Below are positions 30,742 to 40,879 of a DNA stretch of 64,000 nt, one piece after another. The stretch covers positions 1 to 64,000 of the forward strand of contig JAQMWT010000358.1 in assembly GCA_029834535.1 (NCBI GenBank), read 5' to 3'. Both the position numbers and the translations under genes were made by a program. The notes beneath the pieces were generated by a model. The model did not search any database, was not told the origin of the DNA, and saw only the letters and a list, made by a program, of their open reading frames with translations. The stretch is from Chrysophaeum taylorii. Taxonomy: Eukaryota; Sar; Pelagophyceae; Pelagomonadales; Pelagomonadaceae. Numbering within the stretch: position 1 is the stretch's first letter; each line of letters begins with the position of its first letter.

Positions 30742-31725
30742 ATGGATCGGGCGGGGTCTCTGGCGCTGGGGACGCCGACGGACATGAAGGGCGCCCCCCC
30801 GCCCATAGAGGAGGGTGAGGTAACGGCCGTGGTGACGCACCCCCAGGCGGAGGAGCCTCCGGTCGCGACGGCGCTCGCGGAGGTGGTGGACGCGACACCC
30901 GAGCCAACGTCGAACCACCAGAGCGAGGTGGTGACGGCCCCTATTGTGAACACGGCCGGAGGGTACGACGCGTCGAACGAGGACGTCAACGTGGACCTAT
31001 CCGAGCGGCTGGCGACGATGAAGGAGACGCTCGGGCTCCCCGACCCGTACGTCGCCGATCTGCTCAAGTTGGTGGGTACCGACATCGTGGTGATCGCCGA
31101 CGACTCGGGGTCGATGAACGCGATCACGGATCCGCGGAAGATTACCGAGCCGGTGACGAGATGGGAAGAGCTTCAGCAAACGCTGCGCATGCTCGTTACG
31201 ATGCTGCTCGTCGTCGAGCACGTCGAGGGCTTTTGGCTCAAGTTTCTCAACGACCCCGAGTGGTACAAAATCACCGACAAGGACCAGCTCGAGCGTATTT
31301 TCGCGGCCAAGCCTCGAGCGCACGGCAAGACGCCCCTCAAGGCCAACCTCGAGCCCATCATGCAAGGCTACGGGAGCGAGGAGAAAGATACGCTCTTGCT
31401 CATCCTCACCGACGGCGAGCCCTCGGACTGTTCCTTCGAGGAACTCTCCCAAATTGTCCGCTCGAAGCGCCACGACGTCTTCTGCTCGTTTGCGATGTGC
31501 ACCGACGAGGGGGACGTCGTCGAGCGCTATAACCAGGTCGTCGACCCCATTCCGGGCTGCGACATCACCGACGACTACGCCTCGGAAAGGACCGAGGCTA
31601 TTCGTTTCGGCAACAAGCTCACGCCCTACCAGTGGCTCGCGAAGATGCTACTGGTCAAGTTCCCAAAGTACGACCACCTCGACGAGAAACGCCTCAACCA
31701 CCGCCCGTGCTGCCTCCTCTCCTAA
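30742..31725 (+). CDS. VWA-domain protein with C-terminal CaaX box (327 aa)
   Basis: Residues ~1-100 are low-complexity and probably disordered. A von Willebrand A domain starts at ~113 with a MIDAS motif VVIADDSGSMNAI (DxSxS, ~119-125). It continues through GKTPLKANLEPIM, which holds the MIDAS Thr, and LLLILTDGEPSD, which holds the MIDAS Asp. All three metal-contact loops look present, so divalent-cation-dependent protein binding is likely. The protein ends Cys-Cys-Leu-Leu-Ser: CLLS fits a CaaX farnesylation box, and the adjacent upstream Cys could be palmitoylated. There is no signal peptide, so the prediction is a cytosolic protein anchored to a membrane by lipid. Partner unknown. Confidence 0.8.
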   Translation: MDRAGSLALGTPTDMKGAPPPIEEGEVTAVVTHPQAEEPPVATALAEVVDATPEPTSNHQSEVVTAPIVNTAGGYDASNEDVNVDLSERLATMKETLGLPDPYVADLLKLVGTDIVVIADDSGSMNAITDPRKITEPVTRWEELQQTLRMLVTMLLVVEHVEGFWLKFLNDPEWYKITDKDQLERIFAAKPRAHGKTPLKANLEPIMQGYGSEEKDTLLLILTDGEPSDCSFEELSQIVRSKRHDVFCSFAMCTDEGDVVERYNQVVDPIPGCDITDDYASERTEAIRFGNKLTPYQWLAKMLLVKFPKYDHLDEKRLNHRPCCLLS

Positions 31726-32259
31726 AGAGCGCAGCGCGATGGGCGAGTTCTTCTTTTAATCCCAACCACTCCGTCATGCTTGGCTTTCGACCCTCGTTTC
31801 AAGCTGCTGCTGCTGCTGCTGCTGCTGGCGCCCGAGCAATGCGTATCGCGACCGACCGAGCGCCAGACGAGGAGTCCTCTTCGCACCACATATTTGCACC
31901 TCTTTTGCCACCCAAGAGTCGCCATATTACTACTACTTTGGGCCGCCGACGAAGAGCCCCTCCACTCCTCCTCCTCCTCTGCCCTTGGAAGCGACGGACC
32001 TTTATTCTTTTTAGTCTCCCTTCCACACTTTTACTCCGGCGGCGGCGGCGGCGGCGGCGGCGGCGCGACTCCCCCACCAACCAACACCATCGAGACCAAG
32101 GGCGAGTCGCGCCTTTTTTTTTTCCCCTCCCTCCTCCCGCTGCCTGCTCATTTTTTTCCGCACTTCACCATCATTCATAGCAAACGACTATTTAATAAAT
32201 AAAACTACCTTTGTACAACACGTCGTCGTCCAGGCATTTCTTTTCTAAAAGTATGTATG
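31726..32259. other. Convergent intergenic region with CTG, CTC and GGC microsatellites
   Basis: (CTG)8 at ~31804-31827, a (CTC)n run at ~31964-31980, (GGC)n at ~32040-32064, T-rich runs, and AATAAA-like signals near 32195. The open frame through it is made of these repeats and is not called. Confidence 0.6.
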
Positions 32260-33027
32260 TCACACTCTCCCGCTCAAAAGGAAAAGCCGGGCGTTCTCGT
32301 CGCAGCGGCGGTGCGCGTCGTCGGCGGTCCAACCCCTGGCGTCGGCGACGAGGGTCGCGGCGCGGGCGAGGTTGTCGTCAATGTCGGTCCCCTCCTCGAG
32401 ATCAGTCTCGAGGAGGATAGAATCGCCGTCGAGGCACTTGATGACGTCCGCTTGCTTCTCGGGTTTCCGGCGACCGTTGACGATCCACGAAAAGCCAAAA
32501 AAACAGGCGGAGCCGCGGCGTTCGAGGCTCGCCTTGAGATCCCGCGCAAAGTCGAAGGAGCCCCCGTACGAGTGCATCGCGAGCGCGGGCGGCAGGCTCG
32601 GAGCCTCGTCGAGGGCTTCGCGGAGGCGACCGTAGGCGCGGACGCAGTGCACGGTGCACGGCCTCCGGAGTTGCGAAGCGAGCGCGAGCTGCGCGCGAAA
32701 GACGTCGTCCTGCCGTGCCGCGTCCAACGCGCCGTGGGGACCGCCCCCACGCAAACCGTCGAGTCCGAGCTCGCCGCACAAGGCCTCGGGTTCGGCTTGG
32801 AGGTGCGCCCGCAGCCGCGCGAGCCAGTCGCCCTGCGCCGTTTCGGCCCACCACGGGTGCACGCCGTAGGCGCGCGCGGCGACCGGTCCGGCGTAGGCCC
32901 GCACGGCCTCCCAGTCCCCGGCGTGCGTCGAGGCCACCACGGCACGGGCCGAGTGCCTGCCGCCGGCACCAATGTGCGGGTGGCAGTGCGAATCGATCAT
33001 CATCCTCATCAGAACCACAAACACCAT
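32260..33027 (-). CDS. TatD-family metal-dependent hydrolase (255 aa)
   Basis: TIM-barrel nuclease of the amidohydrolase superfamily; TatD proteins are Mg2+-dependent 3'-5' exonucleases in DNA repair and turnover. Metal ligands in order: MIDSHCHP (HxH), YGVHPWW, GELGLDG (carboxylate), TVHCVRAYGRL, LAMHSYGG and LLETDLEEG (terminal Asp). Length fits the family. The true start is probably MMIDSH (ATG at 33003 or 33000) rather than 33027, because TatD proteins begin right before this motif. It is divergent from the PI3K-like gene with a gap of under 100 bp. Confidence 0.86.
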   Translation of the reverse strand: MVFVVLMRMMIDSHCHPHIGAGGRHSARAVVASTHAGDWEAVRAYAGPVAARAYGVHPWWAETAQGDWLARLRAHLQAEPEALCGELGLDGLRGGGPHGALDAARQDDVFRAQLALASQLRRPCTVHCVRAYGRLREALDEAPSLPPALAMHSYGGSFDFARDLKASLERRGSACFFGFSWIVNGRRKPEKQADVIKCLDGDSILLETDLEEGTDIDDNLARAATLVADARGWTADDAHRRCDENARLFLLSGRV

Positions 33028-33090
33028 TCCGTTCTTCGTCCCGTTGCGTTGCCGCAGAAACCTAGAAAGATTATTGAGTGATACGACGAG
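33028..33090. promoter_or_regulatory. Compact shared divergent promoter, TatD / PI3K-like
   Basis: Only 63 bp separate the two divergent reading frames (about 87-90 bp if TatD starts at MMID). Both promoters must overlap here. No TATA box seen. Confidence 0.5.
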
Positions 33091-35559
33091 ATGGTCTTCT
33101 CGTTTGTTACTGCTGCTGCTGCTGCTGCTAGTGGCGGGAGAGAAAGCGAGGAGGAGGCGGCGTTGGAGGCCGAGGCGTGGCTGCGCGTCGAGGAGAAGCT
33201 CGAATCGTTCGAGGAAGACGAATCCGAGTCGGTGCTACGCACGAGCGTCGAGGTGGTGGGGGGGCACGACGTCTACCGGTCGGTGCGCGCGAGCTGGACG
33301 GGGCCGCGACGGTCGCGGCCGCGATCGCGGGATTCTTCGATGAACGAGGCAGAAGCGAAACGCGACAAGGTGCGGATCGCGCTCCAGTGGGCGGGGCGAG
33401 CGGCCGTGGCGAGGCAACTGACGGCGTCGACCGCACTCCGAAAGTCGCTGTTCGGGCAGATCGCGCCGTCGCCATCGTACGTGGCGCGGTGCGCGCCGCA
33501 GGCCCTCTGCGACGTCCTCCCGCTCTTTCTCGCCGCAGTCTCGGACATGCCCTACTGGCTCGAGGGGTTGAGATCCGCGCTCCTCGCGGAAGTCGACGCG
33601 CGCGCGGCTTCGAACTGGTGTGTCGCCCAGTGCCTCCACTTCTTGAGGCAGGCAAAGTGGTGCGAGGAATCGGTCTTCGAGGCGCTCGATGCGATCGAGG
33701 CCGAGCGCGAGGCGCGGCAGCTCCACAGCTCTTCGACGACGACGACGACGACCGAGGAGTCGACTCGGCCCGCGTATTCCCGCGATAAGCCGCAGTTCCT
33801 TGACGAGAGCCGGTGGGAATCGATCGCCAAGACCCTCCTCGCGTCGCCCGCGGGCTTCAAACTCCAGTTGCCCAAGCGCACCGCTCTGTACGACCCGTTC
33901 CGGCCCGACTGCGCCGTAGGATTCGTGCGCGTCGAGCGAGTTTTCGCCTCGAACACCCGGCCGCTGCTGCTGTCGCTCCACGGAAAAAACGGAAAACGGC
34001 CGCCGTCGCGGCTCATCTACAAGGCGGGGGACGACCTCCGCCAGGACCTCGGGGTCATCCAGGGCTTCGCGGCCATGAATTTCGTCTTCTCCAAGCGCGC
34101 GACGACGACGCCCGGCGACGACGCGCCTATATTCATAGGAACCTACGGCGTCTGCGCCTTTAGCACGCGGGTCGGCTGCATCGAGCTCGTCCGCGGGGTG
34201 CGCGCGCTGACGGATGTCCGAGCCTCGGACACCTTCACCGAGCGCCAGATGACGCGCCTCGTCGCGAGCGCGGCCGGCGCGTACGTGGGCGCGCACGTCC
34301 TCGGCGTCCGCGACAGACACTCGGACAACATCCTCCTGGCAAGCGACGGCACGCTCTTCCACATCGATTTCGGCCACATCCTCGACGATAAGGTGGCTCT
34401 CGACACGGCCTCCTTCGCCACGACGCCCTCGCTCCGCGCGACGATGGGGCCTGCGCGCTGGGCCCAGTTCGTCGACGCTTGCGCGATCGCTTTCCTCGCG
34501 CTCCGCGCCGACGCCGACCTCGTCGTCGAGACGGCCAAGAACGTCATGCGCGCGGTAGCCCCGCGCGACCGCATCGAGGCCTGCGTCCGCAGGGGCCTCA
34601 TGCTCGACGCACCGGACGCGGCGGTCGCCGAGAAAAAGCTCCGCGCCCTCGTCAACGCCGGCCCCGACGCCGTCCTCACCCGAATCAAGAACCAGGTCCA
34701 CGCCCTCGCCGTCAAGCGCCTCGTCAGCAAGACCTCGGCGCCCCGCCGCCCGTCCCCGGCCCTCGCCACGGGCACCCTCTCCAAGCGCGGCGAGGGCGCC
34801 GGCAGCGGCTGGCGCCGGCGCTTCTTCGCGCTCCTCCCGCCGCCGCCCGACGACGAACGAGACGCCACTTCCACCTCCAGCAAGAAGCCCACCGGCCACC
34901 TCCTCTACTATTTTGCCACGAGGAAAGCTTGGAGCGCGATGCGCGACACCGGCCAGCCGACCCATAAGGGCGTGATCGAAATGGACGCCGTCCGCGCCGT
35001 CCAACGCGTCCACGTGACCTACGACAAGAAGCGATCTATCTTAGAAGATCCCCAGGACTGGCAGGACTCGGCGAGCTGTTCGACCCCCCAGACCAAGGAC
35101 GAGGCCGCCGCCTCCAAGCTCCAGACCGTCACCTACCGCTTCTCTTCACCCCTCCTCAGCCTTCGCCAAGTCCCGTCGCCCATCAGACCGAGCTTGGGAA
35201 ACATCTCCGTGCCGCCGAATTCACCCAAGCAGACCACTCCCCCGGCCGACTCGTATCGCCTCGCCCTCGTCACCTCCACGCGCGTCTGGCATCTCCGTGC
35301 GGACAACGAAAAGGACTTTTACCGCTGGGCCGCGCTCCTCTTGCCTTACCACCAAGAAGACGATGCCTCTGTCGTCCGCGACGTTGCGCCAGACGACGAC
35401 GACGACGACGACGACGCGTCCTGCAACATTCCGGCAACCCCCGACGACGAAGGCCTGTCGAGCGAACTCCAGGTCTCTAAGATGGGCAGCTTTGATGCAG
35501 ACGACGAAGACGGCGAAGAAGATGACGATAACGAGGAAGAACAGACGCGACAGCAGTAG
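33091..35559 (+). CDS. PI3K-like phosphoinositide kinase with C-terminal PH domain (822 aa)
   Basis: Residues ~85-215 are helical and resemble the PIK accessory domain (ALCDVLPLFLAAVSDMPYWL, CVAQCLHFLRQAKWCEES). The lipid-kinase catalytic domain follows: RLIYKAGDDLRQDLGVIQGF (~310-330, ATP-binding Lys/Asp), catalytic loop GVRDRHSDNILL (~406-417) and activation loop HIDFGHIL (~424-431). DRHxDN and HIDFGH look more like PI3K than PI4K. Past ~555 a PH domain begins LSKRGEGAGSGWRRRFFALL, continues with LLYYFATRKAW and KGVIEMDAVRAV, and closes RVWHLRADNEKDFYRWAALL after a disordered insert. The C-terminus is poly-acidic. Family members phosphorylate the inositol 3- or 4-OH at membranes. The first ~80 residues include an Ala run from a CTG microsatellite. 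Confidence 0.82.
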   Translation: MVFSFVTAAAAAASGGRESEEEAALEAEAWLRVEEKLESFEEDESESVLRTSVEVVGGHDVYRSVRASWTGPRRSRPRSRDSSMNEAEAKRDKVRIALQWAGRAAVARQLTASTALRKSLFGQIAPSPSYVARCAPQALCDVLPLFLAAVSDMPYWLEGLRSALLAEVDARAASNWCVAQCLHFLRQAKWCEESVFEALDAIEAEREARQLHSSSTTTTTTEESTRPAYSRDKPQFLDESRWESIAKTLLASPAGFKLQLPKRTALYDPFRPDCAVGFVRVERVFASNTRPLLLSLHGKNGKRPPSRLIYKAGDDLRQDLGVIQGFAAMNFVFSKRATTTPGDDAPIFIGTYGVCAFSTRVGCIELVRGVRALTDVRASDTFTERQMTRLVASAAGAYVGAHVLGVRDRHSDNILLASDGTLFHIDFGHILDDKVALDTASFATTPSLRATMGPARWAQFVDACAIAFLALRADADLVVETAKNVMRAVAPRDRIEACVRRGLMLDAPDAAVAEKKLRALVNAGPDAVLTRIKNQVHALAVKRLVSKTSAPRRPSPALATGTLSKRGEGAGSGWRRRFFALLPPPPDDERDATSTSSKKPTGHLLYYFATRKAWSAMRDTGQPTHKGVIEMDAVRAVQRVHVTYDKKRSILEDPQDWQDSASCSTPQTKDEAAASKLQTVTYRFSSPLLSLRQVPSPIRPSLGNISVPPNSPKQTTPPADSYRLALVTSTRVWHLRADNEKDFYRWAALLLPYHQEDDASVVRDVAPDDDDDDDDASCNIPATPDDEGLSSELQVSKMGSFDADDEDGEEDDDNEEEQTRQQ

Positions 35560-36439
35560 AGACCACCGCGCAACGACGTGGTGCTCGTTGCTCTGGACTC
35601 ATACCACCATAGGCACGGTGATGATGATGATGATGATGATGATGATGCCTGGCACTCGCGCCCGCAAAATGCCCACAACTGCCGTATGTTCGCGTCGTGC
35701 GGCGGCAAGCTCATTGATACCGGTCGACGGGCACGCGCGCATTATCTAGCTTCCCGAGGTCCGATGCCGCCCATAAGAACGGGGGAGTCCTGGTGGAAAC
35801 ACACTAATAATCTAGAATAAAGGGCCGGCTCTAGAGTCTCTCTCGAGACATTGTGTGGTCGTGAAATTATTGTTCAGCGGAAGAGAGGGGGATGTCGGGG
35901 AGCTGGCAAGCGCCGTCACAATTTTTGGCGCGACGGTTCAAGAGTACCTGCATTTTGTGGTCGCGCACGAGGTCACCTCGGCGCTAAAACGTCATCTACA
36001 CCGAACCCCTCCGAGGGCACATCCACCTACCTACCAGGCACCACCCACCCATGGGGTACCTCTGACCTATCCAGCCGCTCACACCTTCCCGAACCCCTCG
36101 CGCGCACACCTCGCTAGGGGATATAAACTACTCTGGGGGGGACGTCCGCGGTGACGTAGTGCACGGTCTTCCTGTCGTAGACACCTTTGATTGATCGAAG
36201 CGGGATGCTATGTGCAGCGCGGTGGATCAGCTCCTGGGCGATCAACTTGGAGAGCTTGTTGACATACCACCAGTCACGTGGTAATCGGCGGTTGGACGTT
36301 GCTGGCGGAACACGACATTCACTTTTGACTAAGAACATCACGAGCGACCACAAGTCTCGACCGACGACAGGGCCAGGAACAACGCCGATGAGGCCGGGGA
36401 GAAGTAGCTAGGCCCAAACGAGCACCTTGGAACACATAT
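35560..36439. other. Intergenic; GAT microsatellite, one small minus-strand coding-like fragment
   Basis: (GAT)n at ~35619-35645, an AATAAA signal at ~35816. A 79-codon minus-strand frame (36353-36114) contains WWYVNKLSKLIAQELIHRAA and VYDRKTVHYVTADV, which reads like real protein but matches no family I know; it may be a gene relic. Confidence 0.45.
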
Positions 36440-37949
36440 GTGGCCGGAGATCACACCAGCTCGACACACGAGGCCGCAGATGACGTGGTACAGGCTGGTC
36501 GGCGCGTCCTCAATATCCTCAAGTTCCTCCGGCTCCTCGCGCAGCGTGTTGACGAGTTAATCCCGGAATCAATAATACTCGAGGTGCGTGCGGCGATGGA
36601 AGACATCATGCGGCTGCTCAAGTCGGCTCGTTCGAACGATTCTGGAAGCTGCGCAAGTACGCAGGGACGCTCTCACGCCTCGACGGTGAGATCCGCGACA
36701 AGCTTGAATTCCTGACGAATGCGTACGGCCTTGCGAATGACGCTCATGTCGAGTGCTTGCTACGAGCTATTCCGTACAAACTTGAGGAGGCGGTGAAGAA
36801 ATACGCAGACGAGCGCCACGACGATGACAAAAGGGCGATCGAGGATGCGGCCAAGGAGGGCGGCGTCGACCCAGAGGAGACCACGACGGCGCTCGTGGCG
36901 TTGCACCAAAAGTTGGACAAGCTCGTAGTACTCGAGAAGGAGAACTATTTTCTGCTCAAGGAACGAATTGCCCTATTGAAGCGCGCCATTGAACGCTTCG
37001 ACGACGCTGCTGTTCGCAACGCTAGCGGGAAGGTGACGGAGGTGATAGCCGAAACAAGTTCACTTCCATCACATGAAAAAGGCCTCGTCTTGCAGCTGCT
37101 CGTGGCGAGCTTCGCTGACAACACCATGACGATCGAAGGACGTCTGGAGAAAGCGCCAAATATCATTCACGAGCAGTTGTCTGATGTCGGCGGTGCCTGT
37201 TGGGCGCCTCCGCGCTTCACGCCTCAGCATTGCGCGGCAACTTATAATGGCCATCATTAAACTGAAAACTATGAACGGCGACTTCACCGTCGCCGATGCG
37301 CACAAGCGGACGCCATTACATCACGCCGCTGCTCGCGGGCACGTCAAGGTTGCCTCGTACTTGCTAAGCCACTGCGGTGTCGATGTCGACGCCAAGGACC
37401 GCAACGACCGGACATCCTTGATGCGCGTCAGCTGCAAAGAATTCATCGACGTCGACGTTGTCTTGCGAACATGGGCAATGCCGATGTGAATGCCGGATTG
37501 GATGACGACGACGGCATCGAAACAGCCATCGACTTTGCTCTATGTAGAGGTCACACGGACGTCGCGACACGGACGTCGCGAATTTCCTGGAGGAGCGTGG
37601 GGCACGCCGACTCTCAGAACCAATTCCGATGAATACCAGCGGCGACCCGTTGTTTTCGCGGACTCTTCTTCGCCGGGAATCTGTGTTCGTCGGCAGCGTG
37701 GGTCCGACTGCAAGCGCTCGTCTACCGCCCCTTATCCCAGAAGAACGGAGCGACCTGAAAAACTCGGACGTCATCGTCATGTCGAGTTGCTGTGATTGCA
37801 CCGGGTTTTTCGTCGACCAACCTGTGGACGAAAAAAAAGATGCCGTTGCTGCTGATATTCTTCGGAGCACGCGCGAACCGTGTTCTGACGAGTATGACGA
37901 CAACGTCAATTCTCTTCCTATGAAACCCACCAAACCCCAGCGTTCTCTC

Positions 37950-38790
37950 GGCGTCGGCAACCTCGACGTAGGGCACCTCATTTGCTTGCCTACGACGGGC
38001 CGGCCCGTGTTTGAAGTCGTCGACTTCATCGCACAAGGGGCTCATGGACAAGTCTACGTCGCTCGATCGACGACTCGAGCCGCGGCGTCGTATGCGATGA
38101 AACGCGTCCGATCTGACAAGCTTCGAGGGCCTTCGGTCGCCGTGAAGAAAAAAAATATTGATAAGGAGATTCGACTCTGTCGCGAGGCCTTGCTCACGGC
38201 CCAGCTCGGCAACCACCCTCGACTCTGTCGCGAGGCCTTGCTCACGGCCCAGCTCGGCAACCACCCTCACATCGTTTCGCTGCACTACTGCGTCGTGTCA
38301 AGCAATTATGCGGAATTCTTGCTCTTCATGACGCTCGTCGACGCCGCCCGCGACTGCGAGCGACTCGTCTCGAGCGGCGACCTTTATGACGGAGACAAGC
38401 GTGCCGTGCTGGCGTCGATCTTTTTAATACTTCGGCAGCTGGCCTCTTTAGCATGCGTTTTGTCAATCGCGAGGCGTCCTGCATCAAGACGTCAAGCTCG
38501 AAAGCGTTTTAGTCCACAACTCCGGCAACGCCTATCCGGGGATTATGGCCTCGCGAGCCACGGTGAGGGAGTCGACGCCCAGCTCCGTGCCCAGCTCGAA
38601 GGTTGCACGTAGGCATCCGCGTCTCCCGAAGTTGTCGCGGCACTGGACACACCGTTGGATCGAGCTTGCGGGGTTGTTCGGAATCTTTCTCCCGCTGAGA
38701 CTGACGTTTGGGCGATTGGAGTTGTCGTGCTACTCTTGTACCATGCTGACGAGGAGGATTTCCCGAAATGAGGACGGCGCTCGAGAGTAT
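37950..38790 (+). pseudogene. Protein kinase domain within the broken NLR-like gene
   Basis: Gly-loop FIAQGAHGQVYVARS, VAIK-like Lys in ASYAMKRVRSDK, then helix C interrupted by an exact 48-bp in-frame duplication. The catalytic loop reads LHQDVKLESVLVH (HRDxKxxN-like) and the DFG position reads DYG (GDYGLASH), but these lie in different frames. Probably a serine/threonine-type kinase ancestor. Confidence 0.6.
38172..38267 (+). repeat. Exact 48-bp tandem duplication inside the kinase region
   Basis: Units 38172-38219 and 38220-38267 are identical and in frame, so 16 residues (starting RLCREALLTAQLG) occur twice. Identity indicates a recent slippage event. Confidence 0.92.
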
Positions 38791-39689
38791 TGTCGAGATG
38801 CAGCCACCAGACGCGAGCTGGGGGCAGCTAGAAGTTGGCGCTTGGTTGTGGAATCATGCGCTCTCCATTCAGAAGGACACGCTCGACGGTGAAGCGCTGT
38901 TCAATTTGTCGCCGAACAACCTCTGCGATGCTTTACCGTTGGTTCCGAAGAAACGTGCTCGAGTAAGATTGCGTCAAATGCTCTTGGCGCCACCTCCCGC
39001 CATGAGCATTAGTGTCTCGCGGTTGACGTCACCCAAATGTCCCACGTGCGGCGCACATTTGCTTGAAGTGATGCAAATTCCCGCCACGTCGACAGCTTAT
39101 CATCTTATAGCGGATGCCGCAGAGACGATGCTCAACATTGGCCGAGCAGTATTCGAGCTAGACGATGTCGGATTAGCGTCCAAGGCACTTGAGGCTGCGG
39201 CAGCGAACGGCGGCGACGCGGGAGAATGTCATTGCGTGCGCACACGTGCCCGCCGGTAACTGCGAAGAAGCATGGGTGGCGTGCGACCAGGCTTTGAGAT
39301 ATGACACAGAGCACGGCGGTGCGCTTTTTGCCAAAGCGGAGGCAGCGTATCGCCACGATTCTTCAGACTCACTATTTCTCGATTCTCGTACTCCGGGCAC
39401 GGGTGTATGATGCGAAGAACCTCTTTCCCGCGTCGCGCACGGAACAGGGCGCCGTCGCCTACCTCGAGGTCGTCAAAGACGAGGCGAACTCGGCACGCGA
39501 TCCCGTCACCAACGACCGCGTCTCGGTGTCTGAATGTGTGCGAGACCTCCCTCCAAAATTCGTCCATCGACGTCAAGACAGATTTTTGGTCTTCGCACCC
39601 ATCCACGACGGCGGATTTTCGAGCGTTCGAGGGTCCCAAGCCGACGTCGTGCACACCGGCGAAGGTGTCGAGGCGGTGATGCGCACGTG

Positions 39690-40489
39690 TTGTGATCGAT
39701 GGTGACACGGGCTCGGGTAAGGGTTGGATTCTGAGTGCTGGTTGCGCTGTGCAAGAGAGCAATCCTTTGCAAATTCGACATAACCAAGGGTGAATCGAGT
39801 GAGTCGGGATTGTGCTTCCTTTGATCATCACTCTTTCAAGCATCGACGATACCGAGGGCGACTGGATCGGCCACGCGATCAACAACGTTCGAGACGGTGG
39901 CGACGCTCTGCGAGGAACGCGGATCGACCAACGTCTTGTTCTATGTCTCGACGGCCTCGACGAAGTTGCGCCGGCAACTCGGCCATCGCTCGTCGATAAG
40001 ATTGTCGAGTGCGCACGAGGTGGTGCTCTGACTGTCATCACCTCGCGTCCAGCGGCTGGTAATGTCGGCGATCTCTCTCCACATGGCTTCGCGTTCCTCA
40101 GCATTGCCCAAGTCGATCGCAGGCACGTCAAGCCCCTCGGTATTCCTCCCGACATCGCGAGTTTCGTCGAGACTCCCTTATCCCTCCGGCTCGCGTTGCT
40201 TGCATTGTCTTCTCCTGGAGAATTGCAATTGCCACCAGTTCTTCACGATCTTTCCGCTTTGTGCCGCATCGCGATCGATGGGTTCGTGGCTCGTGCTGTG
40301 GTACCGACGCGACAGGATGGAGCGCTCACACTTTCGCATGATGTTCTTCGGGATTGCGGCGGTTTGGAAGTTCGCGAGGTCTTCGAGCGGCTTGCGCTCG
40401 TGGGGCACCAGAATCGACGGACTTTGTTTCAACGCGGCGACCTCGAGGGCCTAGTATCCCCCGCTTGCCTGCGGCGGTCTGGAGCTTAG
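39690..40489 (+). pseudogene. NACHT/STAND NTPase domain within the broken NLR-like gene
   Basis: A Walker A-like GDTGSGKG (~39701-39724; the usual Ser/Thr after Lys is Gly) precedes Walker B RLVLCLDGLDEVAPATRP (~39928-39981). ALTVITSRPAAG (sensor-like strand) and DIASFVETPLSLRLALLAL (NACHT winged-helix region) follow. The order and spacing fit NACHT proteins. Confidence 0.65.
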
Positions 40490-40879
40490 CGCGGTCCGGG
40501 CTGTTGCCTCCATTGGTGCCGCGCGGGCGTAGCTCTGTTCCTCCCTTTGACCTGACGTTCCCGGATTTTTATGTCGCGCGCGTCCTCGGTTTGACAGTTT
40601 GCTTGTTGGCGACTCGTACGACCTCGGCGACCCGTGGTGGCAATCACCCGCGCTCTGTGCTTTCCAGCTCGCGGATACGCGTGGACGCGAGCGTGCGATC
40701 GCTGCCCTCGCTTCGAAGATTCCAGCCGTGTGAGTCGACGAGACGGTCGAAGTCTTTTTGAAGATATCTGGTCTTATTCCCCACGCACTGTCGTTTCCTT
40801 TGACGGGATCGATCGCAAAATTTGTGTCAAAGAACGTTCGTGGTCCGGAACAAAAGTCGTCTCCATAGAACGCGTGCGG

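Noticed and set aside
31780-32202. 140-codon frame beginning with a Leu run that mimics a signal peptide
   Set aside because: The Leu, Ser and Gly runs come from CTG, CTC and GGC microsatellites in a convergent 3' region.
33235-35013. Long minus-strand frame opposite the PI3K-like gene
   Set aside because: GC-rich third positions keep the antisense strand open. It has no domain, and the plus strand carries clear kinase motifs.
36114-36353. 79-codon minus-strand frame as a small gene
   Set aside because: Reads somewhat coding-like but has no family match, promoter or flanking exon; recorded only as intergenic content.
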